A stretch of 64,000 nt of DNA, from NCBI RefSeq assembly GCF_047495875.1, contig NC_092465.1, positions 1,356,501 to 1,420,500 of the forward strand, in the 5' to 3' direction. The notes beneath the pieces are model-generated. The model was not told the DNA's origin, ran no database searches, and saw nothing but the letters and a program-made list of their open reading frames with translations. This DNA comes from Pithys albifrons albifrons. Its lineage: Eukaryota; Chordata; Aves; Passeriformes; Thamnophilidae. The translations under genes and the position numbers were made by a program. Positions 1 through 12,525 of this stretch are shown piece after piece (the stretch's first letter is position 1; the number at the start of each line of letters is the position of its first letter).

Positions 1-688
1 GATGGGCTGCCAAGGGGATGCAAAATTGCCACATCACAGTTTCTTTACATAAGGAATCCAAATACTAATTCCTATCAAAAGCTTCTCCACTGTGGACACT
101 GGAGGTCAAACAACAAGCACAGCTCTTCCTGACTCTCACTAAGAAATTACCTGTGAGATACCAGACAATGTCCTTTCAAAGAAAATTCATACTCTCTGGA
201 ACTTCTGTGGTGAATTCCATGAGCTCCTCAACCTCTTTCCATGGAAATTCACTGAAATTGTGCTAAATGCCTCTCTGCATTTCAGGATCCTCAGCCAATT
301 AAAAAACACTTTAGCAACTCATACGTGAGAGGAGATGGAAATCTGGTAGGAACAAGAAAAACTGTTCCTTTTGCAATGTTAATTCCACCTCTTTTGCTGG
401 ATTTCTCCCCAGCCCCCCAGAGCCAGGAACACACAGCTGGGCACCAGGAAAGCAGCAGCCACAAAAAGCAAAGATATTTTTTGTCTCCCAACTTGCCAAA
501 ATCTATTTCCCTCCAAGCAAAGACCGAGCATGAAAAATTGCAGTCTTAGGAGTTAATTGACTGGAAAGTTATAAATAACTGGAAGGAGAGAGTTGGAGCT
601 GAGGAGCAGAACTGTCCTGTCAGCAGGACAGCAGCACCAGTGCCAGCCCTGGGCACAGCACCACAGGGAACAGGGCAAGGCCCAGGGC

Positions 689-1210
689 ATCATGGAATCA
701 TGGAATGACACCCTGGGTTGGGCTGGAAGGGACATTAAGGATCATCCAGTGCCACCCCTGCCATGGGCAGGGACACCTCCCACCAGCCCAGGTGGCTCCA
801 ACCTGGCCTGGGACACTCCCAGGGATGGATCCAGGGGCAGCCACAGCTTCTCTGCCCAACCTGTGCCAGGGCCTGCCCACCCTCCCAGCCACCAATTCCT
901 TCCCAATATCCCCTTTCCCAGCCCTGCCCTCTGGCAGTGGGAAACCATTCCCTGTGTCCTGTCCCTCCATCCCTTGTCCCCAGTCCCTCTCCAGCTCTCC
1001 TGGAGCCCCTTCAGGCCCTGCCAGGGCCTCTCAGGTGTCCCTGGAGCCTTCTCTTCTCCAGGGGACCCCCCCAGCTCTCCCAGCCTTTCTCCAGCCCAGA
1101 GGGATCCAGCCCTGGAGCATCTCTGGGGCCTCCTCTGGACTCTCCAGCAGCTCCAGGTCCTTGTGTTGCTGTTCCCAGGGCTGGGGCAGCTCTGCAGGGT
1201 GAGGGGTCCC
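689..1210 (-). mobile_element. CR1 LINE 3' fragment
   Basis: Starts with CATGGAATCATGGAATG (reverse of the CR1 octamer-type tail), then AAGGGACATTAAGGATCATC, CCATGGGCAGGGACACCTCC, and the long CR1 3' region to about 1210. Confidence 0.9.
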
Positions 1211-2318
1211 ACCTGAGGGGGCAGAGGGGCAGAGTCCCCCCTGCCCTGCTGGTCACACTGAGCCAGAGGCCCCTGGCACCCTGAGCCTGTGCCCTGCTCT
1301 TGGCCAGCACATCCTCCCCTCCATCCCCCAGGGCTGGGGTTAATCCCAGGGGTTCAGACACTTCCAACACCCCCACCTGAACCAGGAGGGCTGAGTTTCC
1401 CTGCACTGAGGGCTGGGGTTTGTTAACCCACTGCACAACATGTTCAAGGGCTCCAGAGAGTCAGCAAGGATGAGAAGACAGACAATGAGGCTCTAACAAA
1501 TCCTGAGCTGCAGGAGGAAGCTGTTCCAGCCCCACCAGCATCCCCTCCCAGTGCTGGGGTGCCATCCACAGACACCAACCCTTCGAGCCCTGGCACAGCC
1601 ACTAACGAGCTCCTTTTTGACTTCGGGATTAGTTCAGCACAACAAGCCAAGATAACGATCTGCAGTGGATGCCTCCAGTAGCAGATCAGTCTGGAATAAC
1701 TGGGACCTTGTCTCTGCACAGTGGGACGAGTCCTGAGTGCAGGGGCCAGGGCAGGGCAGGGGCAGCAGTGCCAGGGGCAGCAGTGCCAGGAGCAGCAGGG
1801 TGCCCACAGGGGTGCAGCTCCACCCCAGGGACACTCAGCCTGTCCTCCTCCCCCTTTCTGCTCCACCTGCTCTCCCCAAATCCCACCAACCCAGCACAGA
1901 CAGGCAGGGTGGGAGGCTGAAGGATGAGCCCCCCAGGGAGGGTGTTCCAGCCTCCTCCAGGCTGTTTCCAGCCCAAGCACCGTTTTCCCCTCCATAAAAT
2001 TCAGAATTCCTGATGCCATTTTGGATGACTCTGATGAAACATCACAGCATTTTACCCACGACCTCTTCCCCTTCTCCTGCCAGATGATTTTATCATCATT
2101 TGGTTTGTTAGAAGGAGCACAGAGTGGAGGTTTGGTTGTGTAACACACAGAGAGCCAAAGCAGCTCTTTTCTTTAGCTGAAATCTCAACTTAAAAAACCA
2201 AAGAAACAACAGCAGACAAACAACAAGGGTTTGAACAGAAACTATTTTGTGTCACCCACAACACCCTGAGCTCATGATTTGTAACTCAGCTCTGGGGAGC
2301 CCTCAAACAAGACACGGA

Positions 2319-2995
2319 GGGGCTGGAGAGTGCCCAGGGCAGGGAATGGAGCTGGGAAGGGGCTGGAGGTGCCCAGGGCAGGGAGCAGAGCTGGGAAGGG
2401 GCTGGAGGTGCCCAGGGCAGGGAATGGAGCTGGGAAGGGGCTGGAGGTGCCCAGGGCAGGAAATGGAGCTGGGAAGGGGCTGGAGATGCCCAGGGCAGGG
2501 AATGGAGCTGGGAAGGGGCTGGAGGTGCCCAGGGCAGGGAATGGAGCTGGGAAGGGGCTGGAGAGTGCCCAGGGCAGGGAATGGAGCTGGGAAGGGGCTG
2601 GAGGTGCCCAGGGCAGGGAATGGAGCTGGGAAGGGGCTGGAGGTGCCCAGGGCAGGGAATGGAGCTGGGAAGGGGCTGGAGGTGCCCAGGGCAGGGAATG
2701 GAGCTGGGAAGGGGCTGGAGAGTGCCCAGGGCAGGGAATGGAGCTGGGAAGGGGCTGGAGGTGCCCAGGGCAGGGAATGGAGCTGGGAAGGGGCTGGAGG
2801 TGCCCAGGGCAGGGAATGGAGCTGGGAAGGGGCTGGAGGTGCCCAGGGCAGGGAATGGAGCTGGGAAGGGGCTGGAGAGTGCCCAGGGCAGGGAATAGAG
2901 CTGGGAAGGGGCTGGAGGTGCCCAGAGCAGGGAATGGAGCTGGGAAGGGGCTGGAGGTGCCCAGGGCAGGGAATGGAGCTGGGAAGGGGCTGAAG
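2319..2995. repeat. 39-40-bp minisatellite nested in a CR1 copy
   Basis: About 17 nearly identical units containing GTGCCCAGGGCAGGGAATGG and ending GGGAAGGGGCTGGAG; a few units are one base longer. The left flank GACACGGAGG and the right flank (2996-3145, CR1-like) are shared with the array at 59.2 kb. Confidence 0.95.
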
Positions 2996-3145
2996 CAGCA
3001 GCTGAGGGAGCTGAGGGGGCTCAGCTGGAGCAAAGGAGGCTCAGGGGGCACAGAGCAGGAATTGCTGCATGGAAAGGGTGGGCAGGCTTTGGAAGGGGCT
3101 GCCCAGGGAGGTTTGGAATGCCCAGCCCTGGAGGGAGGTACAAGC
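2996..3145 (+). mobile_element. CR1 LINE fragment beside the minisatellite
   Basis: Reads as the CR1 3' region in sense: GAGGGAGCTGAGGGGGCTCA, then AGCAAAGGAGGCTCAGGGG, GCATGGAAAGGGTGGGCAGG and GGGGCTGCCCAGGGAGG. Confidence 0.75.
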
Positions 3146-3359
3146 CACCCACACACACACACAGCCCCTCCCTCACCTGGCAGCACATCCCACCCCCTGC
3201 ACACTCCCCAGAGAGCCCCTTGGGCTCAAACACCTCCAAAAGGCAAATGAAACCAAGAGTTTAATGCCAAGGAAGAGCTCAGCATTCTGTGCCTTTTCAA
3301 AAGCACCCCCAGAGTGGGGCTGCTCAGGGACTGCCACACTGGCAAAGCCACTGAGGTTG

Positions 3360-3592
3360 GAATCACGGAATTCCAGAATGGTTTAGGCTGGAAAAACCCC
3401 CTGAGCGAGATCCCACCCCTGTCCCCCATCCCCAGCCCCACATTCCAGCTGCAGGAGGACACAGGGAATGCTCACAGGGAATTGGACAGCCCTCTTTTCC
3501 TCCCTATCCCCCTGCACTGTCATAGAATCACAGAATCATGGAATGGATTGGGTTGGAAAAGACCTCCAAGATCAGCAAGTCCAACCCTTGAT
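3360..3592 (-). mobile_element. Two short CR1 3' tail fragments
   Basis: First GGAATCACGGAATTCCAGAA with TTAGGCTGGAAAAACCCCCT; second (3522 on) CATAGAATCACAGAATCATG with GGAAAAGACCTCCAAGATCA, running straight into the 10-bp array. Confidence 0.75.
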
Positions 3593-3595
3593 CAG

Positions 3596-3825
3596 GGCTC
3601 AGCACGGGCTCAGCACAGGCTCAGCACAAGCTCAACCCAGGCTCAGCACAAGCTCAGCCCGGGCTCAGCACAAGCTCAGCACAAGCTCAGCACGGGCTCA
3701 GCACAAGCTCAGCCCAGGCTCAGCCCAGGCTCAGCCCAGGCTCAGCACAGGCTCAGCACAGGCTCAGCACAGGCTCAGCACAAGCTCAGCACAGGCTCAG
3801 CACAGGCTCAGCCCAGGGCTGTGCT
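3596..3825. repeat. 10-bp GCTCAGCACA-type tandem repeat
   Basis: More than 20 units alternating GCTCAGCACA, GCTCAGCACG and GCTCAGCCCA/G, directly next to a CR1 3' end. Confidence 0.95.
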
Positions 3826-4107
3826 CAAGCAGAAGGAATCCTGTCTGATCAGGCATGAACAAGGGTTTTTTTGCAAGACAAGACTCCTGATGAATCACCA
3901 GTTGTTGGGATTATCCAGGATGAAAGCAAAGCTCCTGCACAGCTCCAGGTTAAAGCACTGTGGGTTCCTCTTCCAGGTCTCCAAAGAGATCTCAGGGGAA
4001 AAAGGGAGAGCCAGGAAGGCTGGAAGCAGCGAATTTTGGGAATTGCTGCCCGAGGCAGGAGGAGTGTTATCCATAATCCAACACCTGCAGTTACACGAGG
4101 GATGTAC

Positions 4108-4375
4108 CATGGAATGTTTGGGTTGGGAGGGACATGAAATCCCATCCCATCCCATCCAACCCCATGCCATGGGCAGGGACACCTCCCACCAGCCCAGGGG
4201 GCTCCAGCCTGGCCTTGGACACTCCCAGGGATCCAGGGGCAGCCACAGCTTCTCTGCCCAACCTGTGCCAGGGCCTGCCCACCCTCCCAGCCACCAATTC
4301 CTTCCCAATGTCCCACCTGTCCCTGCCCTGTGGCAGTGGGAAGCCATTCCCACCTTGTCCTATCATTACATACTC
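4108..4375 (-). mobile_element. CR1 LINE 3' fragment
   Basis: CCATGGAATGTTTGGGTTGG, CCATGGGCAGGGACACCTCC and CAGGGGCAGCCACAGCTTCT follow in CR1 order. Confidence 0.88.
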
Positions 4376-4479
4376 CTGTAAATAGTCTCTCTCCATCCAT
4401 GAAAAGATGGAAGGGTCTGGGAAAAGGCAGGGGAAGTTGTCTGTGTGTTGGTTCTGGGAGAGACCAGTTTGGGTAACAA

Positions 4480-4640
4480 CATCCCAGAGCAGCTGTGGCT
4501 GCCCCTGGACCCCTGGGAGTGTCCAAGACCAGGTTGGAGTAACCTGGGATAGTGGGAGGTGTCCCTGTCCATGGCAGTGATGGCACTGAAGGAGCTTTAA
4601 GGTGCCTTTCAACCCAATCCAGTCTGGAATTCTGTGATTT
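4480..4640 (+). mobile_element. CR1 LINE 3' fragment, opposite orientation
   Basis: CAGCTGTGGCTGCCCCTGGA through GGAGCTTTAAGGTGCCTTTC to GGAATTCTGTGA, the sense-direction CR1 end. With 4108-4375 it forms a head-to-head pair. Confidence 0.85.
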
Positions 4641-5654
4641 ATTATCCTTTAAAAATGCTTTTCCCCTTTCCTGGCCCTGCTGAGCCTCAGCTGTGCTGCC
4701 CCTGGGCAGAGGAAGCTGCTGCTGAAGGTGCCAGGCCCAGCTCATGCCCTCTCTGACAGCACCAAACATGTTTGCCCACATGACCAACCAATATTGGTTT
4801 TTCCACTGCCACATTTTATGTAACAGCAGCCCTGGAAAAGGATCTGCTGAACTGCCAAGCTCTGAGACTTTTAAATAACTGTTCCATCATGTTGAGGTTA
4901 TGCCTAAAAAAATAAAACCAAAAATACATAAAGAGAGAAAAAAGCCACTGTCATTACATGGAAATTCTGGATTCTTCCCCTGTCACCTTCCCATTGCCAA
5001 TGTCTCAGCACCCAAAGGTGCTCCTGGGCAGCAGGTCTGGGTGGCCCTGCTAGAACAGAGGACCTCCAACAGTCCCACCCAACCTGACCCATTGGTCAGT
5101 GTGTGGTGTTTGCAGCAGTGGCTCAGGAAGATGGTTTAGAGGAGATTCAGCCACAGAGTTCCCCCTGGAGAACCACCCCAGGCCCACCCACCAGGGCAGG
5201 ACACAAGGACCCCCTCCCCAAAGCCCACGACACCCACAGGTGGCTCCACTCCCCCAATCCCTGCTCCTGCCACATTCCTGCCATTCTCCTGCCAATGACA
5301 GCCCTGGAGTGATCCAAGGCAGACCATCCATGGGGGAGCAGCACCAGCACTGCAAGGGGATGCTCTGCAAGAGCTGCTGGGACTGGGAGCTCCTCCCTCC
5401 ACCTCCACCCAAAGTTCTGCCCTGGCCACACAATGAGCTGGATGGTTCCTTCTGAACACCAGGACCTGGGCACAGAAACTGCTGCAGGGCAGTGGAGAAG
5501 GAGAGAATGAAGATGGACAATCCCCCAGAGATGTTTGGAGACCACCTTGTTCCTCCCTCACCCCCAGAGTGTTTTCCTTCCATCCTTTACCTACATTTGT
5601 GAGACAAAAAACCCTAAAATCTGAATGGCAAGACAAAACCAGGACAAATACACT

Positions 5655-5700
5655 GAGCCTTAAGGACCCTTCCAACCCAAACTGTCTATAATTCTATGGC
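5655..5700 (+). mobile_element. CR1 3' terminus
   Basis: AGCCTTAAGGACCCTTCCAA then TATAATTCTATGGCA, the last 45 bp or so of a CR1 copy. Confidence 0.7.
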
Positions 5701-6609
5701 ATTTTCTGCTCCACCTTCTAAGTTATAAATTTGTACTGAGGGCTCTTCAAAGAGAAGTGACCCTGAGAGTAACAAAGGAGAAGAACCCTTTGAAATGGTT
5801 GCAGAAATGACCTGAATCCTGCCAGTTGTCAGATCTGTGTTACAGCTCTTTGTTCCCTCAAGTTGTTGTGCTCTGAGATCCCCCCCTGGATCTGCTGCTG
5901 AGGGAAACCTGTCTGAGGAGACCCACAGGTTCCTAATTCCAATTATTCCTCCTTTTAAACCAGTGGAATAAGCCTTTGATGCCATCTCTGTTTATTTAAT
6001 TAAAAAGCCTGGCAGGCTGTTTGATTTCCTTAACCAGAAAATGATGTTAAAAGGTTTCCAAAGTTACATTTAATGAGTTGGGAAAGGGGCTGCACATCCC
6101 ACTCCTGCCAGGTTTGGGCACTCCAGGTTCTTACTCATCATTCACTTCCAGCAATTTCAGTGGCTTACTGGGAAGTCACAGCAGAATAAAGGAATTGTAA
6201 AGGGCTCTGTAATCCTAAACATATCCAGAGGGGAAGGCCAGAGGGAGAATCCAGGGGAGAGGCAGGACTTGTTCTCCCCATGAACACCCCTAGGAAGGTT
6301 TGCTGACAGCAGAGCTTCACATTCCCCACCACAGGAACATGAAACCAGGACAACAGGCTTGGAAAATGAACACTTGGAGTGGCCTTCAAAATAACATGTT
6401 ATCAGGATAATGGAGGGGTTGAAGATATATCAAAAATAATCCAAAATGATAGCAATTACCCTTGAGAATCATAACCATCTTCGGATTCTGAAAAGCCATT
6501 TGAACATCTCAGCTGGGAAATGCTCCAAGAAATGGGAACAAACCCAGTGCCAGAGCCAGCCCTGAGCACCCTCCAGCATTCCCAGGGAAAATTCCTGGGG
6601 TCTGCAGCT

Positions 6610-6709
6610 NNNNNNNNNNNNNNNNNNNNNNNNNNNNNNNNNNNNNNNNNNNNNNNNNNNNNNNNNNNNNNNNNNNNNNNNNNNNNNNNNNNNNNNNNNN
6701 NNNNNNNNN
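6610..6709. other. Assembly gap of 100 N
   Basis: Exactly 100 N, the usual placeholder for a gap of unknown size. The 69 bases before it (6541-6609) are identical to the 69 bases after it (6710-6778), so the gap probably joins two overlapping contig ends. Confidence 0.99.
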
Positions 6710-6824
6710 AACCCAGTGCCAGAGCCAGCCCTGAGCACCCTCCAGCATTCCCAGGGAAAATTCCTGGGGTCTGCAGCTGGGATGACCCCAGAGCACTCCC
6801 CACACAGCAGGTGTGGGTCACAGA

Positions 6825-7075
6825 GTCCTGGAGTGGTTTGGGTTGGAAGGGACCTCAAAGCCCACCCAGTGCCACCCCTGCCATGGGCAGGGACACCTCC
6901 CACCAGCCCAGGGGGCTCCAGCCTGGCCTGGGACACTCCCAGGGATGGATCCAGGGGCAGCCACAGCTGCTCTGCCCAACCTGTGCCAGGGCCTGCCCTC
7001 CCTCCAGGGAAGGATTTCTCCCTGATACCTGATCTGCATCTTCCCTGTTTTACTTTAAACCCCTTGTCCTGTCAC
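6825..7075 (-). mobile_element. CR1 LINE 3' fragment
   Basis: GTCCTGGAGTGGTTTGGGTT, GGACCTCAAAGCCCACCCAG and the usual CCATGGGCAGGGACACCTCC, ending in CCTTGTCCTGTCACAGGGAG. Confidence 0.9.
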
Positions 7076-7207
7076 AGGGAGAGTCAGGAGATCCCCAGGA
7101 GATCCCCAGGAGATCCCCAGACCCCTCAAACATCCTTGGCTGTGACCCCTCCTGTGGCCCCCTAAAAATCTGTCTGCTCAGATGTTTGGCTAAAAGAAAG
7201 GGCTGGT

Positions 7208-8033
7208 GGGAAAGGGGAAGGGAAAGGGGGAAAAAAGGGGGAAAAAGGGGGAAAAAAGGGGAAAAAAAGGGGGAAAAAAGGGGGAAAAAAGGGGGGAAAA
7301 AAGGGGGGAAAAAAGGGGGGAAAAAAGGGGGGAAAAAAGGGGGGAAAAAAGGGGGGAAAAAAGGGGGGAAAAAAGGGGGGAAAAAAGGGGAAAGGGAAAA
7401 GGGGGGAAAGGGAAAAGGGGGAAAGGGAAAAGGGGGAAAGGGAAAAGGGGGAAAGGGAAAAGGGGGGAAAGGGAAAAGGGGGAAAGGGAAAAGGGGGGAA
7501 AGGGAAAAGGGGAAAAGGGGAAAAGGGGAAAAGGGGAAAAGGGGGAAAAGGGGAAAAGGGGAAAAGGGGGAAAAGGGGAAAAGGGGAAAAGGGGAAAAGG
7601 GGAAAAGGGGAAAAGGGAAAGGGAAAGGGAAAGGGAAAGGGAAAGGGAAAGGGAAAGGGAAAGGGAAAGGGAAAGGGAAAGGGAAAGGGAAAGGGAAAGG
7701 GAAAGGGAAAGGGAAAAGGGAAAGGGAAAAGGGAAAGGGAAAAGGGAAAGGGAAAGGGAAAGGGGAAAGGGGAAAGGGGAAAGGGGAAAGGGGAAAGGGG
7801 AAAGGGGAAAGGGGAAAGGGGAAAGGGGAAAAGGGAAAGGGGAAAAGGGAAAGGGGAAAGGGGGAAAAGGGAAAGGGGAAAAGGGAAAGGGGAAAAGGGA
7901 AAGGGGAAAAGGGAAAGGGGAAAAGGGAAAGGGGAAAAGGGAAAGGGGAAAAGGGAAAGGGGAAAGGGGAAAAGGGAAAGGGGAAAAGGGAAAGGGGAAA
8001 AGGGAAAAAGGGAAATGGAAGGAGAAGGAGAGC
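7208..8033. repeat. Long pure polypurine (G/A) tract
   Basis: About 825 bases of only A and G on the plus strand apart from isolated changes near the ends. Blocks have changing period: GGGGGGAAAAAA, GGGGGAAAGGGAAAA, GGGGAAAA, a perfect GGGAAA block (about 7612-7712), then GGGGAAAGGGGAAAAGGGAAA mixtures. This kind of tract can form triplex (H-DNA) and G-quadruplex structures. Confidence 0.97.
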
Positions 8034-8996
8034 CTGACTTTGCCCAGCTCAGCCCTGATGCCCAGGGAGGCCCAGGAGGGGTCAGAAGCCCCAGGTCCCT
8101 CCTTCCCTCCCTCTCTCCAGGGATGTGCTGGCTCTGCTCCCCCTTCCCACATCTGATTACCCACACAACCTAAAACCTGTAATTAAGGAAGTAAGGAAAG
8201 CATAAAGAAATGTTTATATATCCAGAAATTAAAATTTCAGTGACGAGGCAGTAAATTAACTTAATCAAGTTGGGAGGCATCTATGAGAAATCATTTTTAT
8301 ATGGTTTAATGAGAGAAGCATTGGAAATGGTGATTTTAATCAGCCAAGTGGGATTTATAAGCAAGAAGATCCTGCTTAAACAACTCATTAGACATCTCCA
8401 AAAAAATCTTTACTGCCTCTGCAGACAGTCAAAACAAAATTTATTGTGTATATTTACTAATTCTCTAAACCCCTCAGCAGCAGCACAGATCAGAAGTCAA
8501 GGGATTAAAGGAGAAAGGGAAGTTGGAGGGAAAATATCTCCATAAGCACCTGCTGGAGCAAAGCAAGAGGCTCCAAGTCAAGATAGAGGTGGCTCAAACC
8601 AAGGATATTTGGCTCCTAATCCCTGTTTATTTTCAGTATAATATCCAGAGGGAGAAACACTCAGCACCTTCCAATCCTCCCTGTAATTTGTGAGGAATTT
8701 GCACCCTGGTGACAGTGCAGGATTGGAATAACATGGAAAAGGGGAAAGTCAATGGGATCCCTCTCCCTGGCATTCTGTGAGTCCAGGATTTGTCATATCC
8801 TCTGCCTGGCTGGCATGCCAGGGGTGGCAGCAGAGGTGCCAAGAGGCACAGCCAGTGCTGGGGCTCCTGGAACTGCTGCTCTGCTCAGCACACACTCCTG
8901 CTGGGCAGGCACAGCCAAGTGGAATTCACTGGGTTTCTAAGGAAACAGGGCTGAGGCCAAGTCTAAACACCAAAAACAGTCTCCTGCCAGGAGATC

Positions 8997-9735
8997 ACAG
9001 AATGGTTTGGGTCAGAAGGATCCTGAAGGATCATCTCATAGAATGGATTGGGTTGGAAAAGACCTCTGAGATCAGCAAGTCCAGCCCTTGATCCAACCCC
9101 ACTGTGTGCCCTGGGCTGGTGATCACAGTGGGGTTGGATCAAGACATGGTGGATTCTCACTCAGTGCCACATCCATAGAATCACAGAATCATAGAATGGA
9201 TTGGGTTGGAAAAGACCTCCAAGATCAGCAAGTCCAACCCTTGATCCAACCCTACTGTGATCACCAGCCCAGGGCACAGAGTGCCCTGGGCTGGTGATCA
9301 CAGTGGGGTTGGATCAAGACAGTGGGGTTGGATCAAGACAGTGGGGTTGGATCAAGACAGTGGGGTTGGATCAAGACATGGTGGATTCTCACTCAGTGCC
9401 ACATCCACAGAATCACAGAATCACAGAATGGACTGGATTGGAAAAGCCCTCTAAGATCATCAAGTCCAACCCTTGGGCCAACTCCAGTCCCTTTACCAGA
9501 TCATGGCACTCAGTGCCACGGCCAAGCTCAGCTGAAAAACCTCCAGGGAGGGGGAATCCACCCCCTCTCTGGGCAGCCCATTCCAATCCCTGAGCACTCT
9601 CTCTGCAAAGAATTTCTTTCTCATCTCCAACTTCAATTTCCCCTGGCAGAGCTTGAGCCCATCGTGCCCCCTTGTCCTATTGCTGAGTGCCTGGGAGAAG
9701 AGACCAACCCCCACCTGGCCAGAACTTCCCTTCAG
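8997..9735 (-). mobile_element. CR1 fragments with internal palindrome and short VNTR
   Basis: Two head-to-tail CR1 tails (8997 and 9174) followed by a longer copy (9405-9735: CCTCCAGGGAGGGGGAATCC, CTCTCTGCAAAGAATTTCTT, GCCTGGGAGAAGAGACCAAC). Between them, TGGATCAAGACAGTGGGGT is repeated about four times (9305-9375), beside a 37-bp inverted repeat. Confidence 0.85.
9241..9317. repeat. Near-perfect palindrome, 37-bp arms, 3-base loop
   Basis: The left arm starts TTGATCCAACCCTACTGTGA and the right arm ends CACAGTGGGGTTGGATCAA, with one mismatch. Loop AGA at 9278-9280. Confidence 0.95.
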
Positions 9736-10092
9736 GTGTAACTTCCCTTCATCTCATCCCCCTCTTGGGAGTGTCAAAATCCAACACAATTTCATTCATC
9801 TTAATGCCACCAAATGGTTTTCTCCTGCAGTAACTGATCTGAGGGGACTGGACAACCCCTACAAAGGCAACTTTCCAGGCTGAGAGGGGGAAAGTTCTCC
9901 CCTCTGCACTAACATCTGGTTTACCCCTGGGATGCAAGAGAAGCCCCTGGCAGAGCAGGGCTTGGAGCAGACTCGCCCTCTGGGGCTGCTGAGAAACCTG
10001 CCCAGGTCTCACTCCCAGTTACATTCCATCTGCTCCCAGAAGGACCAACAGAACATGGTGACTGTCCCTCAAAACTCCAAATCTCAGGCAGC

Positions 10093-11030
10093 AGTGGGGA
10101 GGGACTCCTGGGGACACTGGGAGGGACTCCTGGGGGACACTGGGAGGGACTCCTGGGGGACACTGGGAGGGACTCCTGGGGACACTGGGAGGGACTCCTG
10201 GGGGACACTGGGAGGGACTCCTGGGGGACACTGGTAGCGACTCCTGGGGGACACTGGGAGGGCTGGGACAGCAGCAGTGGGGAGGGACTCCTGGAGACAC
10301 GGGGAGGGACTCCTGGGGGACACTGGGAGGACTGGGACAGCAGCAGTGGGGAGGGACTCTGGGGACACTGGGTGGGACTCCTGGGGACACTGGGAGGGCT
10401 GGGACAGCAGCAGTGGGGAGGGACTCTGGGGGACACTGGGAGGGCTGGGACAGCAGCAGTGGGAAGGGACTCTGGGGACACTGGGTGGGACTCCTGGGGA
10501 CACTGGGAGGGCTGGGACAGCAGCAGAGGGAAGGGACCCCTGGGGGACACTGGGAGGGCTGGGACAGCAGCAGTGGGGAGGGACTCTGGGGACACTGGGA
10601 GGGCTGGGACAGCAGCAGTGGGGAGGGACCCCTGGGGACACTGGGAGGGACTCCTGGGGGATACAGGGAGGGACTCCTGGGGGACACAGGGAGGGACTCC
10701 TGGGGACACTGGGAGGGCTGGGACAGCAGCAGTGGGGAGGGACCCCTGGGGACACTGGGAGGGACTCCTGGGGGATACAGGGAGGGACTCCTGGGGGACA
10801 CAGGGAGGGACTCCTGGGGACACTGGGAGGGCTGGGACAGCAGCAGTGGGGAGGGACTCTGGGGGACACTGGGAGGGCTGGGACAGCAGCAGTGGGGAGG
10901 GACTCTGGGGACACTGGGAGGGCTGGGACAGCAGCAGTGGGGAGGGACTCCTGGAGACACTGGGAGGGACTCCTGGGGGACACAGGGAGGGACTCCTGGG
11001 GGACACAGGGAGGGACTCCTGGGGGACACC
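10093..11030. repeat. Compound minisatellite (GGGAGGGACTCCTGGGGGACACT type)
   Basis: Basic unit about 25-26 bp, mixed with a longer variant carrying GGGCTGGGACAGCAGCAGTG. The two alternate in a higher-order pattern over about 940 bp. Confidence 0.95.
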
Positions 11031-11641
11031 TCCTGAGGATCAGCTGGGCTGATGTTGATCCACACAACCCAGCCCTCCCCTCTGCCCAGCCTGGGCTTTG
11101 ACCTCAGCCTGTTCCTTCTGGGCTCCACTGGACCAGACACAGAAGGACATCCCAAGCCTCTCCCACCCAGTCTGATCAGTCCCCACGTCAAACACTCCCA
11201 GCTGTAACTTCAGTTCTTCTGCAAATCATCCACTTTATTGCATTTTCCTCCAACCTACTCCCCTCAGGCCACACACTCACCCTCCCCAGGGTCCAGGGGC
11301 TGGCTGAGCCCCAGAGGGACCCTTGGGTGCCCCCAGCACTCACCACACACCCCAAAACTCAGGAGAAAACCCTTCTCAGATGTGTGACCTACTCACTGAC
11401 TTTCCAAGATAAAAAAAAAAAACCAACAAGCCTCACTTTTACACCCAACCAAAAATAGTTCCCTGGCTCCCAAACAACTGCAAGTTATTTCTGTTCCTTC
11501 CACACCAGCAGAGGTTTGAGGCTCGGGTGGCACCGGTGCCACCACGGACAGGGGACAAGGGGACAGGCAGGACAAGAGCCCAACACTCCACCTCCAAACC
11601 TCCCCCAGAGCCAGCTGCAAATTATTGCAGCACATTTCTAA

Positions 11642-11740
11642 TAATCACAGACTAGAATCATCATCATCATCAGGCTGGAAGGGATCTCGAGGATGGCCTG
11701 GTCCAACCTTTCCTGGCATGAGCACAGTCCAGATGAGATG
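11642..11740 (-). mobile_element. CR1 3' fragment
   Basis: AATCACAGACTAGAATCATC then AGGCTGGAAGGGATCTCGAG and GGCCTGGTCCAACCTTTCC. Confidence 0.75.
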
Positions 11741-12079
11741 GCCCAGCTGAATCCCCTCCAAATTATGGCTCTGGTTATTCCACAAAGACAAGAAATCTGG
11801 GGGTTTAACCTTAAAAACCCTGTCAGTGCTGGGGCTGATGTCTCTGCACCTGCAGTGGCCACACTCACAGTGTGAACCTCTCAGAAAGCTCAAATTAACC
11901 CCATTTTTCCCTCTGCAGAGATACCCGGGTGATGCCAAAGGGGTTTTTGTTCTGATTTTCACATTTTGTAGATTTTAGGAACACAGTAGTTGTGGATTTT
12001 TAGAGGGTTAATATTTCTAACAGTTTAATGCCTTTCTATCACTACCCCTGTCCCAGAACAGGGAGCTCAAATTCCTTTA

Positions 12080-12495
12080 GTTAATTAATCTTGTTTAGAC
12101 TCCTTTCCAAGGTAGAGCTGAAGGATATCAGAGGCCCACAGAATGAAACATAAACACAGGTCAGAGTGACCCAAAAGCCAGAACTGGATGAGCTCCAAGA
12201 GACCTTTGTGTGCCTGAGGAAGAAGAGCTGATGAAGACAGAGGGTCCTGACGACCCCAAACCCAATTCCAGGGGTTGGTCCAGGGGTGGGACTGGGGCTG
12301 GACTGAGAAATGTGTAAAGCAATGATTGGAGGGGTCTGATTATAAAAGCCATGGAAACAAGAACTGGGACACATGGATGTCATCCTGTATTCCTGTGGGC
12401 TGCAGGCCCTGTGATATTAAAGGACCTTTACTTTTATCTTACCCTGCACTAACGTGGCTCAGAGTCCTGGTTTGGGGAGAGGGTCATTCACGGCA
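12080..12495 (+). mobile_element. Possible LTR-like element
   Basis: A TATAAAA box at about 12339 and an ATTAAAGG signal at about 12416 are followed by TTTATCTTACCCTGCACT and GGCTCAGAGTCCTGG, like R-U5 of some avian LTRs. Ends and target duplication cannot be fixed. It could equally be unique intron sequence. Confidence 0.3.
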
Positions 12496-12525
12496 TCACA
12501 GGGACACAACCCATGGGAACCGCCG

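Noticed and set aside
7186..8166. Long open frames coding Lys/Gly/Glu- or Pro/Phe-rich proteins
   Set aside because: They are translations of the polypurine tract, open in several frames on both strands because the repeat lacks stops.
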